64,000 nt of DNA, taken from the NCBI RefSeq assembly GCF_963966145.1, contig NC_091047.1, forward strand, positions 12,772,001-12,836,000, read 5' to 3'. This DNA comes from Tenebrio molitor (taxonomy: Eukaryota > Arthropoda > Insecta > Coleoptera > Tenebrionidae). The translations under genes were made by a program, and so were the position numbers. The stretch's first letter is position 1; each line of letters opens with the position of its first letter. Positions 1 through 10,539 of the stretch are shown here, piece after piece. The notes below the pieces were generated by a model. It worked only from the letters and a program-made list of their open reading frames with translations, did no database searches and was not told the DNA's origin.

Positions 1-39
1 TTTAGATGCAAGTCATAAAGTATTCCGTTCATACAGGAG

Positions 40-161
40 TTGGCGTTGAAAACCCACACAAATCTTGGATGTGCCGCTAGCCTCGCAACGTTAGACAAAC
101 TAGTACTAGTCTCACTCATGTTGTGAGGCTTGCGGCACATTCAACTACGTCACCAACGCCT
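40..161. repeat. Short foldback (about 120 bp)
   Basis: Arms ggcgttg at the outside and gtgccgctagcctcgcaac pair with gttgtgaggcttgcggcac and caacgcc on the other side, around a small loop holding the palindrome actagtactagt. The arms are imperfect, consistent with an old hairpin-forming MITE. Confidence 0.6.
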
Positions 162-232
162 ACTGAGATGGGACAACCATTTATAATGTATAACAACGAC
201 TAGCTTTGGCGTAAACAAGAAATTCTTGTACT

Positions 233-523
233 ATTGCGGGCAAAATAAGTGGGACATCGACGTCATTGTCTTGACTTTTAATGTGAAATAACCCTTATCT
301 GATTCTAACCTTACTTTGAATTGATTGACGTTGTCATTAAGTATTGTAGGTTGTAGGGAATGGATTGTAAGTAAGCACGTAGTGAATATTTATTTAATGC
401 AAAGTCCCAATCAAAATCTACCTTTATCAAAAGAAGAAGGCATTTGGAAAAGGAAAATAGGAGTATAAAATAAAAATAAAAAATCTGACAGAAATTTGAT
501 GTCCCATTTTTTTTGCCCGCAAT
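233..523. repeat. MITE with about 25-bp terminal inverted repeats
   Basis: The left end attgcgggcaaaataagtgg and the right end mirror each other (gatgtcccat...gcccgcaat). The interior is AT-rich and non-coding. The 291-base length and TIR structure fit a non-autonomous DNA transposon. The superfamily is not clear. Confidence 0.65.
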
Positions 524-1247
524 GACTTAAATTTATGTCAGTATTGTACATCATATTGTACAATGTATTGTACAACATCCGGAAAAAAGTTCAACGGATC
601 CTGCCATCAGGTCCTTTATTGATCTCATTTATTGTAATGAACCCGAAAAGTTTTTGGTCAAATTGTAGACATTTTAAGAATATTATAAAAGACAAGTAGA
701 TGCAACTGTAAAAAGCGGTATTATTCTGGTCTTGTCATATCGTTAGATTGTTTTTTAACGTAGAATAATATTACACTTCAAGTGTAGTTACAAGGTGAGT
801 ACTCACGTTGACTTTATCGCGAGGTGAGTCGCTAATTATTAATTTTATAATTACTTAATGACAATATTTGATGAAAAATTAATTCGACCTGATTGTGTCA
901 GCGGATGTGTGGAGGTGGGTCAGAACCTAATAATTATATCCTGAATTAATAATGTTTGTTAATAGTGAGACAACAGCCAACCAAACATGTTTTAAAATAT
1001 GTATACTAAATAACAAAAAACTTAAGTGGATAGAAGGGTCATATTTTCTCAAATGCATCAACGATGAAAATTTTAACAAAATACCCTTCTATATGTTTGT
1101 AGGTCTAAAATTGTCAAAACTTTTTCAACTTCGTTTTGTATCCATTATAAAGATGTTTACCATTTTGAAATGAATGAAAATTTGCAGCATAATTCTTTGT
1201 AGTTCTGTAATAGTATATTATCAATGAGCGAATAATGATTGCTATTA

Positions 1248-1453
1248 CTCGTGAGGATGATTTTGTGTCACGAGCCGCAGGCGAGTGGCGTAATTGATCT
1301 GTACGAGTAATAGCTATTATCCGCGAATAGAATCGTATACATACTTTTTTTACGACTATGAAGAGAAATTGATAAATAAGTTTTATTATTAAACAAATTG
1401 AAACTGACGTTTTAAAATTTGCATTAAATTTTGAAATTATTATTCAACGGATC
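1248..1453 (+). repeat. Dispersed repeat R, copy 1
   Basis: Shares gattttgtgtcacgagccgc, gagtaatagctattatccgcg and gactatgaagagaaattgat with copies at 19.5 and 56.3 kb, all on the + strand. It ends at the shared attattattcaacgg. Compared with the other two copies it lacks the middle portion containing tactttgtatactt, so it is internally deleted. It begins with a GC-core hairpin (gagccgcaggcgag). Confidence 0.75.
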
Positions 1454-1469
1454 AAAAAATTAATATTCA

Positions 1470-1609
1470 AAGGGCCGGTTGTACCAAAGCCAGTTAAAGT
1501 TAACTGTAGGTTAAAATGCTTCTTTACTTTAGTTACTTATTGTTATAGCAATGTTTTCGAATATTTTAATCTGTAGTTAAATTTAACTCACGTTGGTGCA
1601 ACCGACCTT
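1470..1609. repeat. MITE with TIR ggtcggttg...
   Basis: Left arm aagggccggttgtaccaaag...agttaaagttaact mirrors the right arm agttaaatttaact...ttggtgcaaccgacctt. It is 140 bases, almost all of it inverted repeat, a typical small insect foldback MITE. Confidence 0.7.
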
Positions 1610-1839
1610 AAGTGGGTAAATTAAATTATAATCCGGTTTTAATTTCGTTCAGGGATTTATAAAATTTGCGATAGCAAAGCAAGCAAGGAGATATCCTTGT
1701 ATACATTTTTTGATAATTTTTATCGCGAATGTTATACAAGCAACTGAAAATTTTTCATAATCTCGTTTATTTATAAGAAAAACTTTTGTTTTGAAGTACA
1801 GGCGCTTTGGCTATCTATCAATAAATAACAAGTGAATTA

Positions 1840-2220
1840 ATTCGACGGGCGGGGGACCGAATTCATCGCACCCGGTGGCGGAATTTATCGACTACCAAGA
1901 CGTAAAATAAGGTTAATGTCGCCGGGAACGAAGATTTAACGGCTTCTGATTTCGGAAGCGCTAGACACGATAAATTCGTTGCTTTTTCACACAATTTTTA
2001 AATCTACTTTAGTGTAAGTTGTCGCAAACTTTCCAAATATAGGGTCAGTTAATTGGAAACAATAACGACTATAGAGCCGGTTTCGACCTCGACCAAACCG
2101 GGCTTACCGGAAGCTAAATTTACTGACCCGCAGGGTGGCCGCTCATCGAACCATTCATGAAGTGGCGGCGGCTGCCGGCTTGCTGTGCAATACGAATTGC
2201 CCCGGTTTTTTTTTAATTCT
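1840..2220. other. GC-richer non-coding patch
   Basis: Contains cgacgggcgggggaccgaat, ggtggcggaatttatcg and gtggcggcggctgccggc in otherwise AT-rich sequence. No open frame, repeat arms or RNA gene is visible. It could be a conserved regulatory element or an old insertion. Confidence 0.3.
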
Positions 2221-5070
2221 ATCTACCTCTTTTTATATTACGTAATTAACAATGCTAATCCGATATCTTTTTCGACACATTTTGTGTCAAGATTTTCACA
2301 TTTGAATGTGAAACATTTTTCAACTCTATAGATGTGTTGACGCTCCGTCCTCATTTTATTGTATAATTGTAGCTATCTGAAAATAAACTAATGGAGTTTA
2401 CAAATAGAGCTAATGTATGACATGAATAATCCATCCACCAATAAATTTTATAGAATTTCATCTACCAGAACCTTGACGTAGATACATGAGAACAGAATAG
2501 GTAGAGTAATTTGCATAAAATTAGTCATTAATTACATGTCTTGCTATAATAATAAACATGTTTGATAAACTGGCATTCACATTGCATATAAAATAAAGTT
2601 AGTCAAAAATGTCACTTCATGACATGATCCTAACCTAACTTTTGTCATTGATCTTCTAAGACATACTTCACAATGTTGTGAAAAAAGGCTACTTGATGAA
2701 CTTTTCAATTAAACACTTATTTTTAACTAATTCGGGTGTAAGTTTGTTCATTTGGAGGTTTTAACACAACAAAATGTAATAATATCTAAGCTTTCCAGTG
2801 TGCATTTGCTTTTGTTAGAGAAAATATTTCTTCCAGCTGTTAGTTAAATTGTCGATATAAGTTACAGTTTTTTAAAATTATAAACTTCTCACTTTAACTT
2901 AAATTATTTGATTCATAAATTGTGCAATAATATTTTATGATCAATGTATTATTATTATATGTATTTTGAGTAGCAGAACAACTTCATTACTGTGTCACTT
3001 CATCAAATGCATCCATTCAATGAACAAAATATCTCGTACCGTACAAAATTCCATTTGACAAAGTCGTTCGATTATCGAACGCAGGTGCGCGTACATTTCA
3101 TGAAATTTTAATTATGCAATATGTTATTTATAGTACATTATTTCACTGAACTCGTACTACAACATTGATTTCAAAATCAATAAAATTTAAACCTTGTTGA
3201 TTACTTAAAATCTCCGCCTTGCCTGAGAGGCTGCAGGAATAGAATAATTGTTAAAAATAAAATAAATCGGTTAGTTATACTTAGGCCTTTAGATTGAATG
3301 TAGTTTGCAATGTGTCACAAAAAATTAATGAAGTACGAAGTAATTTACGGTTTTTGTCATCATTAGCAAATAGCCATGTCTAATTACATAGGAGACTATT
3401 TAAAACTGGTGTTATTATTACATTTTCAAATGTTTTCCTTGTCAGGACCGTATTTTTTACATCAACTCCGTAAGAACCGCAGTTAGCATACCGTCGTAGA
3501 CTGCAAAATTATTTTTACCTTTGCCAAAAATAAAAGCTTATGTAAATTTGATTTTCGACATGACAAACAAGGATTCACTGCTTAATTACTTATAAGCTTC
3601 TGCAGCGTAAGGAAAACGGGTGAAAAAATAAAAATATTTACATAATTGAAATGTTAATAAGTATGCAGTATAGAATAGCATAGGGACTATTTTCCCGTCG
3701 TTGATTGGTCAAAATAAGATAAAAGTTTACACCAAGGCATTGCTTGTTTTTGATAACCACTGTCAAAATTTGATATTTGCAATTCTCAGGATTGGAGAGA
3801 CCAAAAATTGCGTTGGCTAGAAATTTGCTATTTATAGTCATTTCTTTATTCAGATATAGTTTTTTTTTTCTTGTATCACTTGTAGCAATGTTTGCTTAAG
3901 AATTTGTTTCATGTGCTATAATATCGAGTAAATTTGAAATTCTTGTTTTGTTTTGTTTTCCCCTCGGTAAGAATTCCATTCGGTTATTATTTTATTATAG
4001 TCTCCTTAAAACGATTCAGAAATCCATATAAACAATAATAACATACGAGTATAAGCAATAATAGCATAAGAGTGCAGTTAAATAGACGAGAAAAGGCACT
4101 AACTAGATTTATTGCAAATTACATATCTGAAAATATCGTCCGTGAAAATTTGATAGTTCCGCATTCCTATAAAATAACGATCATTGATACGATTTATTGT
4201 CTCGTTGCTTCCTTAACGACTGGAAATAATGGGAAGTTATTTGACCTAAATTACCCCACAAAATAACAAGCATCTAAATTTTACCAAACAGTGAAAAACA
4301 ATTTTTTTGTGGTTGCTACTCGTAGTTCATTAGTTATAGGCGGCAATGAAGTCCTAATTGGAGAGTTTGAAGAAAAATTAACATAAATTAAGTGAAGAGA
4401 CGATTTCATTTAATTTCCGTAATTTGTTGATAGTAACGTGTAAAATTTGGTTAGTGCTCCGTTCAAGATTAGCCGGTTAATTAATTGTTCAGCGACGTTA
4501 GTTATGTTTGTAAATGTAAAAAAAATGAAAACTCGAGGATTGGTTTGCATTATAACAGTTCGTCAGAAACGCACGATTACGCACTTATTTACACCAGATG
4601 AGAAAATCTTCGGACCAAGAAACAATTTTAATAAAGCGTTTCTAATGGTAGAAAACTATCGTGATTTGTGTTGTGTGGACGTTCTTGCATGTTGATGTGA
4701 TGACGAAAATGTAATTCATGAGTACATATTTTAATATTGATTGATACTTAACAACCGCTAACCGAATTTTCAGTAAAGTTTATGTTTCAGCAATGTATAT
4801 ATACTCAGCACAAACGTGAAAATGCCATCAGACTCCAGGGAGTAAGTTTATTCTTAGAAGAAGGTAATGTTTATATTGTAAAACCACCTTGTTTAATTGG
4901 AGAATCGGTTTATTTACAACAACAAATTTGAGGAACTAATAACTCTACGTATCCAGTTTCAGCATAATAATCAGTAAAGCCTTCATTTCAACTTGTTGGA
5001 AATTGAGCCAGGAAAGAAAAGTAGGTAGATGTTACGTGATGGCTTTGGCCTCTTCTGATTTGAAACTGTG
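2221..5070. other. AT-rich intergenic DNA, nothing recognised
   Basis: Roughly 2.8 kb with only short chance open frames on either strand, no inverted repeats of note and no similarity to other parts of the window that I could see. Confidence 0.6.
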
Positions 5071-5073
5071 TAA

Positions 5074-5374
5074 GTACCGTAAGATCAATTAAATTTATAA
5101 TTAAAGGTGGCTATGACAGATTGGCAACACCATTGACATCTTGATTTGGTTTGTCAAAGTGGCGATTGAAAATTCAATACAAAATATGAAACTGCGAGTT
5201 AACAGTTGTATCAAACACCTGGCTTGGATATAACTGTTAACTCGCCGTTTCATATTTTGTATTGAATTTTAAAGAGTCATTTTGACAACTCAGATCCAGG
5301 TGTCAGCGGTGTTGTCAATATAATTTTAAAGTTATAGCCTCCTTTAATTATAAATTTAAATGATCTCACAGTAC
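5074..5374. repeat. Foldback MITE (301 bp)
   Basis: Ends gtaccgtaagatcaattaaa and its imperfect complement ending gatctcacagtac. Inner arms (caatacaaaatatgaaactg; ggcgagttaacag) also pair, so almost the whole element is one hairpin with a short loop near 5215. Confidence 0.75.
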
Positions 5375-5888
5375 AAAATAAAGTAGTATAATTATTACAA
5401 AACATATACATGTTGAGTCAAAATAACATATTATTTAGTTGTCGAAAAAGCGAGGAGTGGTTTGAAAAGAATTTAAGATGATAAAAATCCTAAATCTGAA
5501 TGTTATTAGATTTATTTTAATTTTTTTCTATTACATAAAAATAAATAGAGCACTAATGTGCGTAATTTTAAGTACTATAAATGTAAACTGTAACTTTTGT
5601 AACGTTTGGAAAAGTTGAATTTATTAAGCAACTTCATTAGAGACATTGTGAAGTCAGTGACAATTAATTTTAACACCCAACTATTTAACATTTTAATTAA
5701 AATTATCTCACCACTATTCGTCGTCTTCTAGCTATTAACAATACCTTAACTCCTTATGTCGATGTGCTTATTTAACAAACTCTCTTAGTAAGTGTTTGTT
5801 GCAAACTTGTGGGCATAACTTAATACATGGAAGGACTCCATAATTTACTCTTGCATTCAAGAACCCTAAACAATGATGATAAATTATG

Positions 5889-7346
5889 TACGGAGTGATC
5901 AACAAGAAAACAAATCAAGTGTGCTACCTCATCTCTTGTTTTATCGGAACGTCTCTGTTAACTTAATCGTACACATATGTATACTTGCTATACATACTCG
6001 TTTTATTGGTTGCCTACCTCTCGAAAAATCTATTATGTATACAGGATGTTTGACAAAAAACGCCTCAACCCATAACTTTTTTATTTATTACCCGATTTCA
6101 ATGAACAAAAAAATCAAAGATATGGTTTTCAAGCGCTACAAAACAGCTATAAAATAATTTTTTTTTTGGCGTTATCTTCAATAGCTAACGATAGTCAACT
6201 TTTTTTTTTAAATGGACACATGTAGTTTTTTAGGCTTGGTCTGGTAAGGTATTTTTTTCTGAATCTAATGATGTATTGAAAGTTATCATTTAGTTCATAG
6301 CTAATTAAAAAAAAAAAACAATTTTTTGTGGTTCAGCTTATTATAACATTTTTAAGAGTGCCGTGAAAAACAATCGGAATACAAAGTACGATAAATGTCA
6401 TCTAAACGTCAACTTAGAAATTTTCATCTGCTTTTTTAAACTTTTTTAATTTAACTATAAAATAACAACATTGTCAGTCATGCAGGATAGCAGTCATTTG
6501 ACTATTATGTTCGAGTGTAATAAAAATTGTAATTAGTCAAAAACAAACATTTAATAGAAAAAATAATAATTATTAAAATCTAAATTTAATAGAAAAATTA
6601 TTATTATTCATGTTTTCCAAGAAAATAATAATAAAACTCTTCAAGACTGCACCTGAAATTTTTCAAACTCACACTTGACATTTGTTGCTATTTGTATTCC
6701 AATTGTTTTTCACGGCACACTCGAAAATTTCATAATAAGCTGAACCACAATTAAAAATTGTTTTTTTTTTCAGTCAGCTATGGACCAAACGATAACTTTT
6801 AATACATCATTAGATTCAGAAAAAAATACTTTACCAGACTAAGCCTAAAAAACTACATGTGTCCATTTAAAAAAAAAAAGTTGACTATCGTTAGCTACTG
6901 AAAATAACGCAAAAAAAATTTATGGCTGCTTCGTAGCGCATGAAAAACCATATCTTTAGTTTTTTTGTTCATTCAAATCGGATAATAAATAAAAAAGTTA
7001 TGGGTTGAGGCGTTTTTTATCAAACAGCCTGTATATTAATTAATTATTAACAATTAATGCTTTATCTTCAATGCTAAAACTCATTTTATCACTTATTCTG
7101 GGATAATTGTTGCTCACTATTACAGAAAAGGTCCGTAAAATTTGCCGAGATCGAAAACTATTTTCAAGGTTAACATCAATACCGTTGCTTTAAAACTGAC
7201 GTTTGTTTGGCGTTTCACCGAAAAATCTGCTTACCAGTGGCGTGGCGTGGCGTTTGTCAATAAAGCTAGTAAATTCTTACGAATGTAAAATGTTGCTCTT
7301 GTTTATTTTATAAATTTTCTCCATTATCGGATAATAATAATAAAAT
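5889..7346 (+). mobile_element. MITE S, copy A, split by a foldback insertion
   Basis: Left part 5889-6040 begins cggagtgatcaacaagaaaa; right part about 7045-7346 contains gtcaataaagctagtaaatt and gaatgtaaaatgttgct. Both parts match, in order, the intact copy at 58000-58404, with the 992-base foldback between them. The right terminal repeat is not clearly preserved. Confidence 0.7.
6041..7032. mobile_element. Large foldback element with about 340-bp arms
   Basis: Left end acaggatgtttgacaaaaaa and right end complementary to acaggctgtttgataaaaaa, next to TA. The arms continue inward with few mismatches (for example ggacacatgtagttttttag; gattcagaaaaaaatacttt on the opposite arm) for about 340 bases each. 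The central 300 bases are AT-rich with no coding potential. It sits inside MITE S copy A. Confidence 0.85.
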
Positions 7347-7349
7347 GCA

Positions 7350-9250
7350 CAATTATAATTCACAATTATAATTCCAACGTTAACACGTTTAGAATCTCTT
7401 TACGACGAGAGGTAAGTTAAAAGCTTGGTTCATCTGATTTATTTTAATTTTTAAATAACCGAAAAAACGCTTATACGGGATTTTATCTCTTTTATAGAAT
7501 TATAATTATAAATTTATCCTGCACGTTAAACAGCAGTAGAATTTTATTTCTCGAACAATCTTGTTAAAATTGACAAGTTCGAAATTAACGAAATTAATTA
7601 GATGTGAATGTGTCATAAAACACTGCGCAAAGTTAAAAGAATAAAAAAATAATCGGATTCCATCAGCGTTCTAACCCTAAAAAAGGATCTGTCAGTTGCC
7701 CAGTCTTTCTAAATATAAAAAGTATCAGTCCAATTCTTCTTCTCTTTTAAACTACTTTTCGTCTTAAATCAGAGACGGCACAGCTTAAAAACTCATTAAA
7801 ATCTCAATTTTTCATATTATACTGTCGTTTATCATTGAACGCACGAAGAATTCCAATATCGCGGTGATTTAATGTGATTTATGGAGAGTCGATTATAGGC
7901 GCGTCATTCAGTTTTCGTTTTTGATATGATGCTGCGTTGCATGTCATCACTTCTACATTAACAAAGCCTGTTCCAGAAGAATTAGCTAATTACAAAATGG
8001 ATCTTAACAGTCATTAGTTCGGAGTACAGGAATTAGCACAGCCTAGGGTTGAATTTTATTGAGCCCATCTTAATTACAATGAAATCAAGGAAAACCTCCA
8101 TAAATCTACCGATCCTTGCCGCCTCGATTTGTATGTTTCTCGGTGGATTTTCCGTATCCGCCTCCGGGCATCTAATTAAGGATTCTTCCGGTTTTAACTT
8201 TAATCTGGAGTATCATCAGCATTGTCGGCCGGCTTCCGTTACAATTATCGTTTTATTCTGAAAAAATTGATCGGAAACAATTGTTCAGTTTTGGTATTCC
8301 GCTGGCAGCTGAGAACAATCCGTAGCTCTTCCTGTCCCTGATAAAAGAGTTTGCACAGAGCGCGTTCCTGCAATAATTCAGGTTGTGTTATCGCAGCGAT
8401 AGAATGGACACACAATGCCTTCCCGTTCCTATACATTTTTTACATAACAAATAAAATTCGTCTTGATATTTGCTATAAAAAAACTTTTTTATATTGTATG
8501 CCTTCTTATTTTAAGTCAATGCATATTTATTTATTAATCTTTATGGGGATTCTCGCCAGCAAGAAGCAACCTGTATTCGCATCACGCAACATTTAATTGC
8601 AAGTCATAAAGAACTTTTTTTCTCCTGCTGGCACAATTTGCTGAAAGTAAAACTTTTATTGACTAACTTTCTTTATGTATAGGCGCAAGTGGCCAACTTA
8701 ATTGCCACTTTTAGTTAATTTAGCGTACTTTAACCTTTGGCATAGTGCGATTGTGCACAGATTTAAGTTTCTACATCAAATTTGAAAATTAAAAAAAAAT
8801 GTAAACAATAAGATAGCAAATATTACTATTATTAGTTTAGAAAGAAATTGTGATGTAAGCATATATTATTGGCGCATAAATCGTCTCCGAGGTAAAATAG
8901 TAAAATAGATCATTGTTTGTACGAACATAATTTATCTGGATTAAAGTATAGCACAAATACAGTACATACAACATAATGCAGTATAGTACAATCCATTCAA
9001 GGTAAGCCAATAGAATCTCCAATAGCGGCATTTGCAATTATGTTCTCAATAATGGTGGATGCGCCGGGCAATAAAGTTCCAGGTTTACCGTTAAGAAGAA
9101 CCGGTTAGAAACTTATAGCACATCTTCTAACGTAGTGAATTCGATAAAGAGTAGAAATTGTATTAAAACATTTCACAGTAGAATAAAACATTTTCAAATT
9201 TACTGCGCTTGTGAAAATAAAACACAAATTTAATTCCTATTTATGAATAC
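7350..9250. other. Intergenic DNA with one weak signal-peptide-like open frame
   Basis: Mostly AT-rich and unique. The stretch 8079-8261 reads as a 60-residue frame beginning MKSRKTSINLPILAASICMF, resembling a signal peptide, but it has no recognisable mature domain, splice donor or neighbour, so I do not call it a gene. Confidence 0.4.
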
Positions 9251-9251
9251 A

Positions 9252-9586
9252 TACAGGGCAAGTCACATAAGGTTTATTTCTGAATTTATTTTGTACGCAA
9301 CCAAAAATACTAATGACGCTGACCACTTGATACCGTTTATAATGTGATTTAATTTAGTAATCAACGTAGGTATGTAATTTGGCTAAAAATGTCAAAATGA
9401 CGTTATTAATGAAATCAAAAATTAAATTCATCAACTGTCATTTTGACATTTTTAGCCAAATTACATACCTACGTTGATTACTAAATTAAATCACATTATA
9501 AACGGTATCAAGTAGTCAGCGTCATTAGTATTTTTGGTTGCGTACAAAATAAATTCAGAAATAAACCTTATGTGACTTGCCCTGTA
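9252..9586. mobile_element. Near-perfect hairpin MITE (335 bp)
   Basis: Left arm tacagggcaagtcacataag...accgtttataatgtgattta and the right arm are nearly exact complements for about 150 bases, with a short loop near 9405-9430. The ends tacagggcaagtc/gacttgccctgta beside TA resemble other elements in the window. The high arm identity suggests recent activity. Confidence 0.85.
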
Positions 9587-9590
9587 TATA

Positions 9591-10346
9591 CAGTGCGTCC
9601 AAAAAGTCTGGGAACATCCCAATGAAATAGAAACGAATGATTTTCGAGAAAAACGCAAAAACAGGTAAACTAGTGTTTTCAGAAAGCTTTCTGTTGATGG
9701 TATGTATCTGTTTGCTGTTTTTGATAACCTTGAAAAAGTTATGAATATCATCAGAGGCTGTTTAAATGGCAACGTCGCATTTTCACTACCGTTTTTAATA
9801 GATCTTTTATTTGTCTACCCGACGGTCAAAAAAAATTCAATTTACATAAGAAACTTCCTGCAAAAACCTAATTGGTTATTAAAAAGTAAAGAAAACTATA
9901 ATTTTGAAAGGCAACAAATTCTTACAACAAATGTTCAAAATGTTGTCTTTGAACATCTTGACAATATCCTAAACGATAATAAAATTCGTTTTGGACGTTT
10001 TCTATTATTTCACTAGTGATTCGTTTTACTTCGTTCGCAATTCGTTGTCGCAAGTCTTCTAAATTTTCAGGTTTAATTAAGCTTTTCTCGGACATTTTCC
10101 TACGTAAGATGGAAATTTCTTGACTGTTGTTTAGAGAATAGAAGGATTCATTAAAAACAAAAGTAAAAATGCGAGGTTGCCATTTTATTTATTTTATTTA
10201 TAACAGTAACTTTTTCAAGGTCATCGAAAATACCGAACAGACACTATCAGCAGAAAGCTTTTTTAAAACACTAATTGACCCGTCTTTAGATTTTTTTCAA
10301 AAATTATGCGTTACGTTTTCATTTGAGTGTTTCCATACTTTATGTA
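9591..10346. mobile_element. Tc1/mariner-derived foldback element with a transposase relic
   Basis: Starts cagtgcgtccaaaaagtctg immediately after TATA. Its left arm (to about 9780) pairs with about 10166-10346 (shared agtgttttcagaaagctttc-like and ccttgaaaaagtta motifs). Between the arms lies the C-terminal end of a transposase gene on the minus strand. It abuts the preceding hairpin MITE with no spacer. Confidence 0.75.
9922..10095 (-). pseudogene. Transposase C-terminal relic (57 codons)
   Basis: Reads MSEKSLIKPENLEDLRQRIA, then IENVQNEFYYRLGYCQDVQR and HFEHLL followed by TAA at 9922-9924. A LRQRI...ENV...F..RL..C....G.HFEHLL pattern is the usual C-terminal end of a Tc1/mariner-type transposase widespread in insects (from memory of the family). 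The catalytic core is absent, so it cannot be active. The initial ATG is probably fortuitous. Confidence 0.7.
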
Positions 10347-10537
10347 TCGGGTGTTCATTTAAATTTCCCGTCAAAGTTGGCGTTGAAGAGTCGATTGTGA
10401 TGATCACCAGTCAGCTGTTTAATGTAACCTCACTTTTTGCGTTGTTTGTGTTTTTACTCTGTAGACGAGTGGTGCGTTCACAATCGACTCTTTAACGCCA
10501 AATTTGAGGATAAATTTAAATGAACACTCAATATCGG
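10347..10537. repeat. Foldback MITE (about 190 bp)
   Basis: Left arm gtgttcatttaaatttcccg...gttggcgttgaagagtcgat pairs with the right arm atcgactctttaacgccaaa...aaatttaaatgaacac. It lies at the outer edge of the transposase-relic element, suggesting insertion into or next to its right terminus. Confidence 0.7.
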
Positions 10538-10539
10538 AC

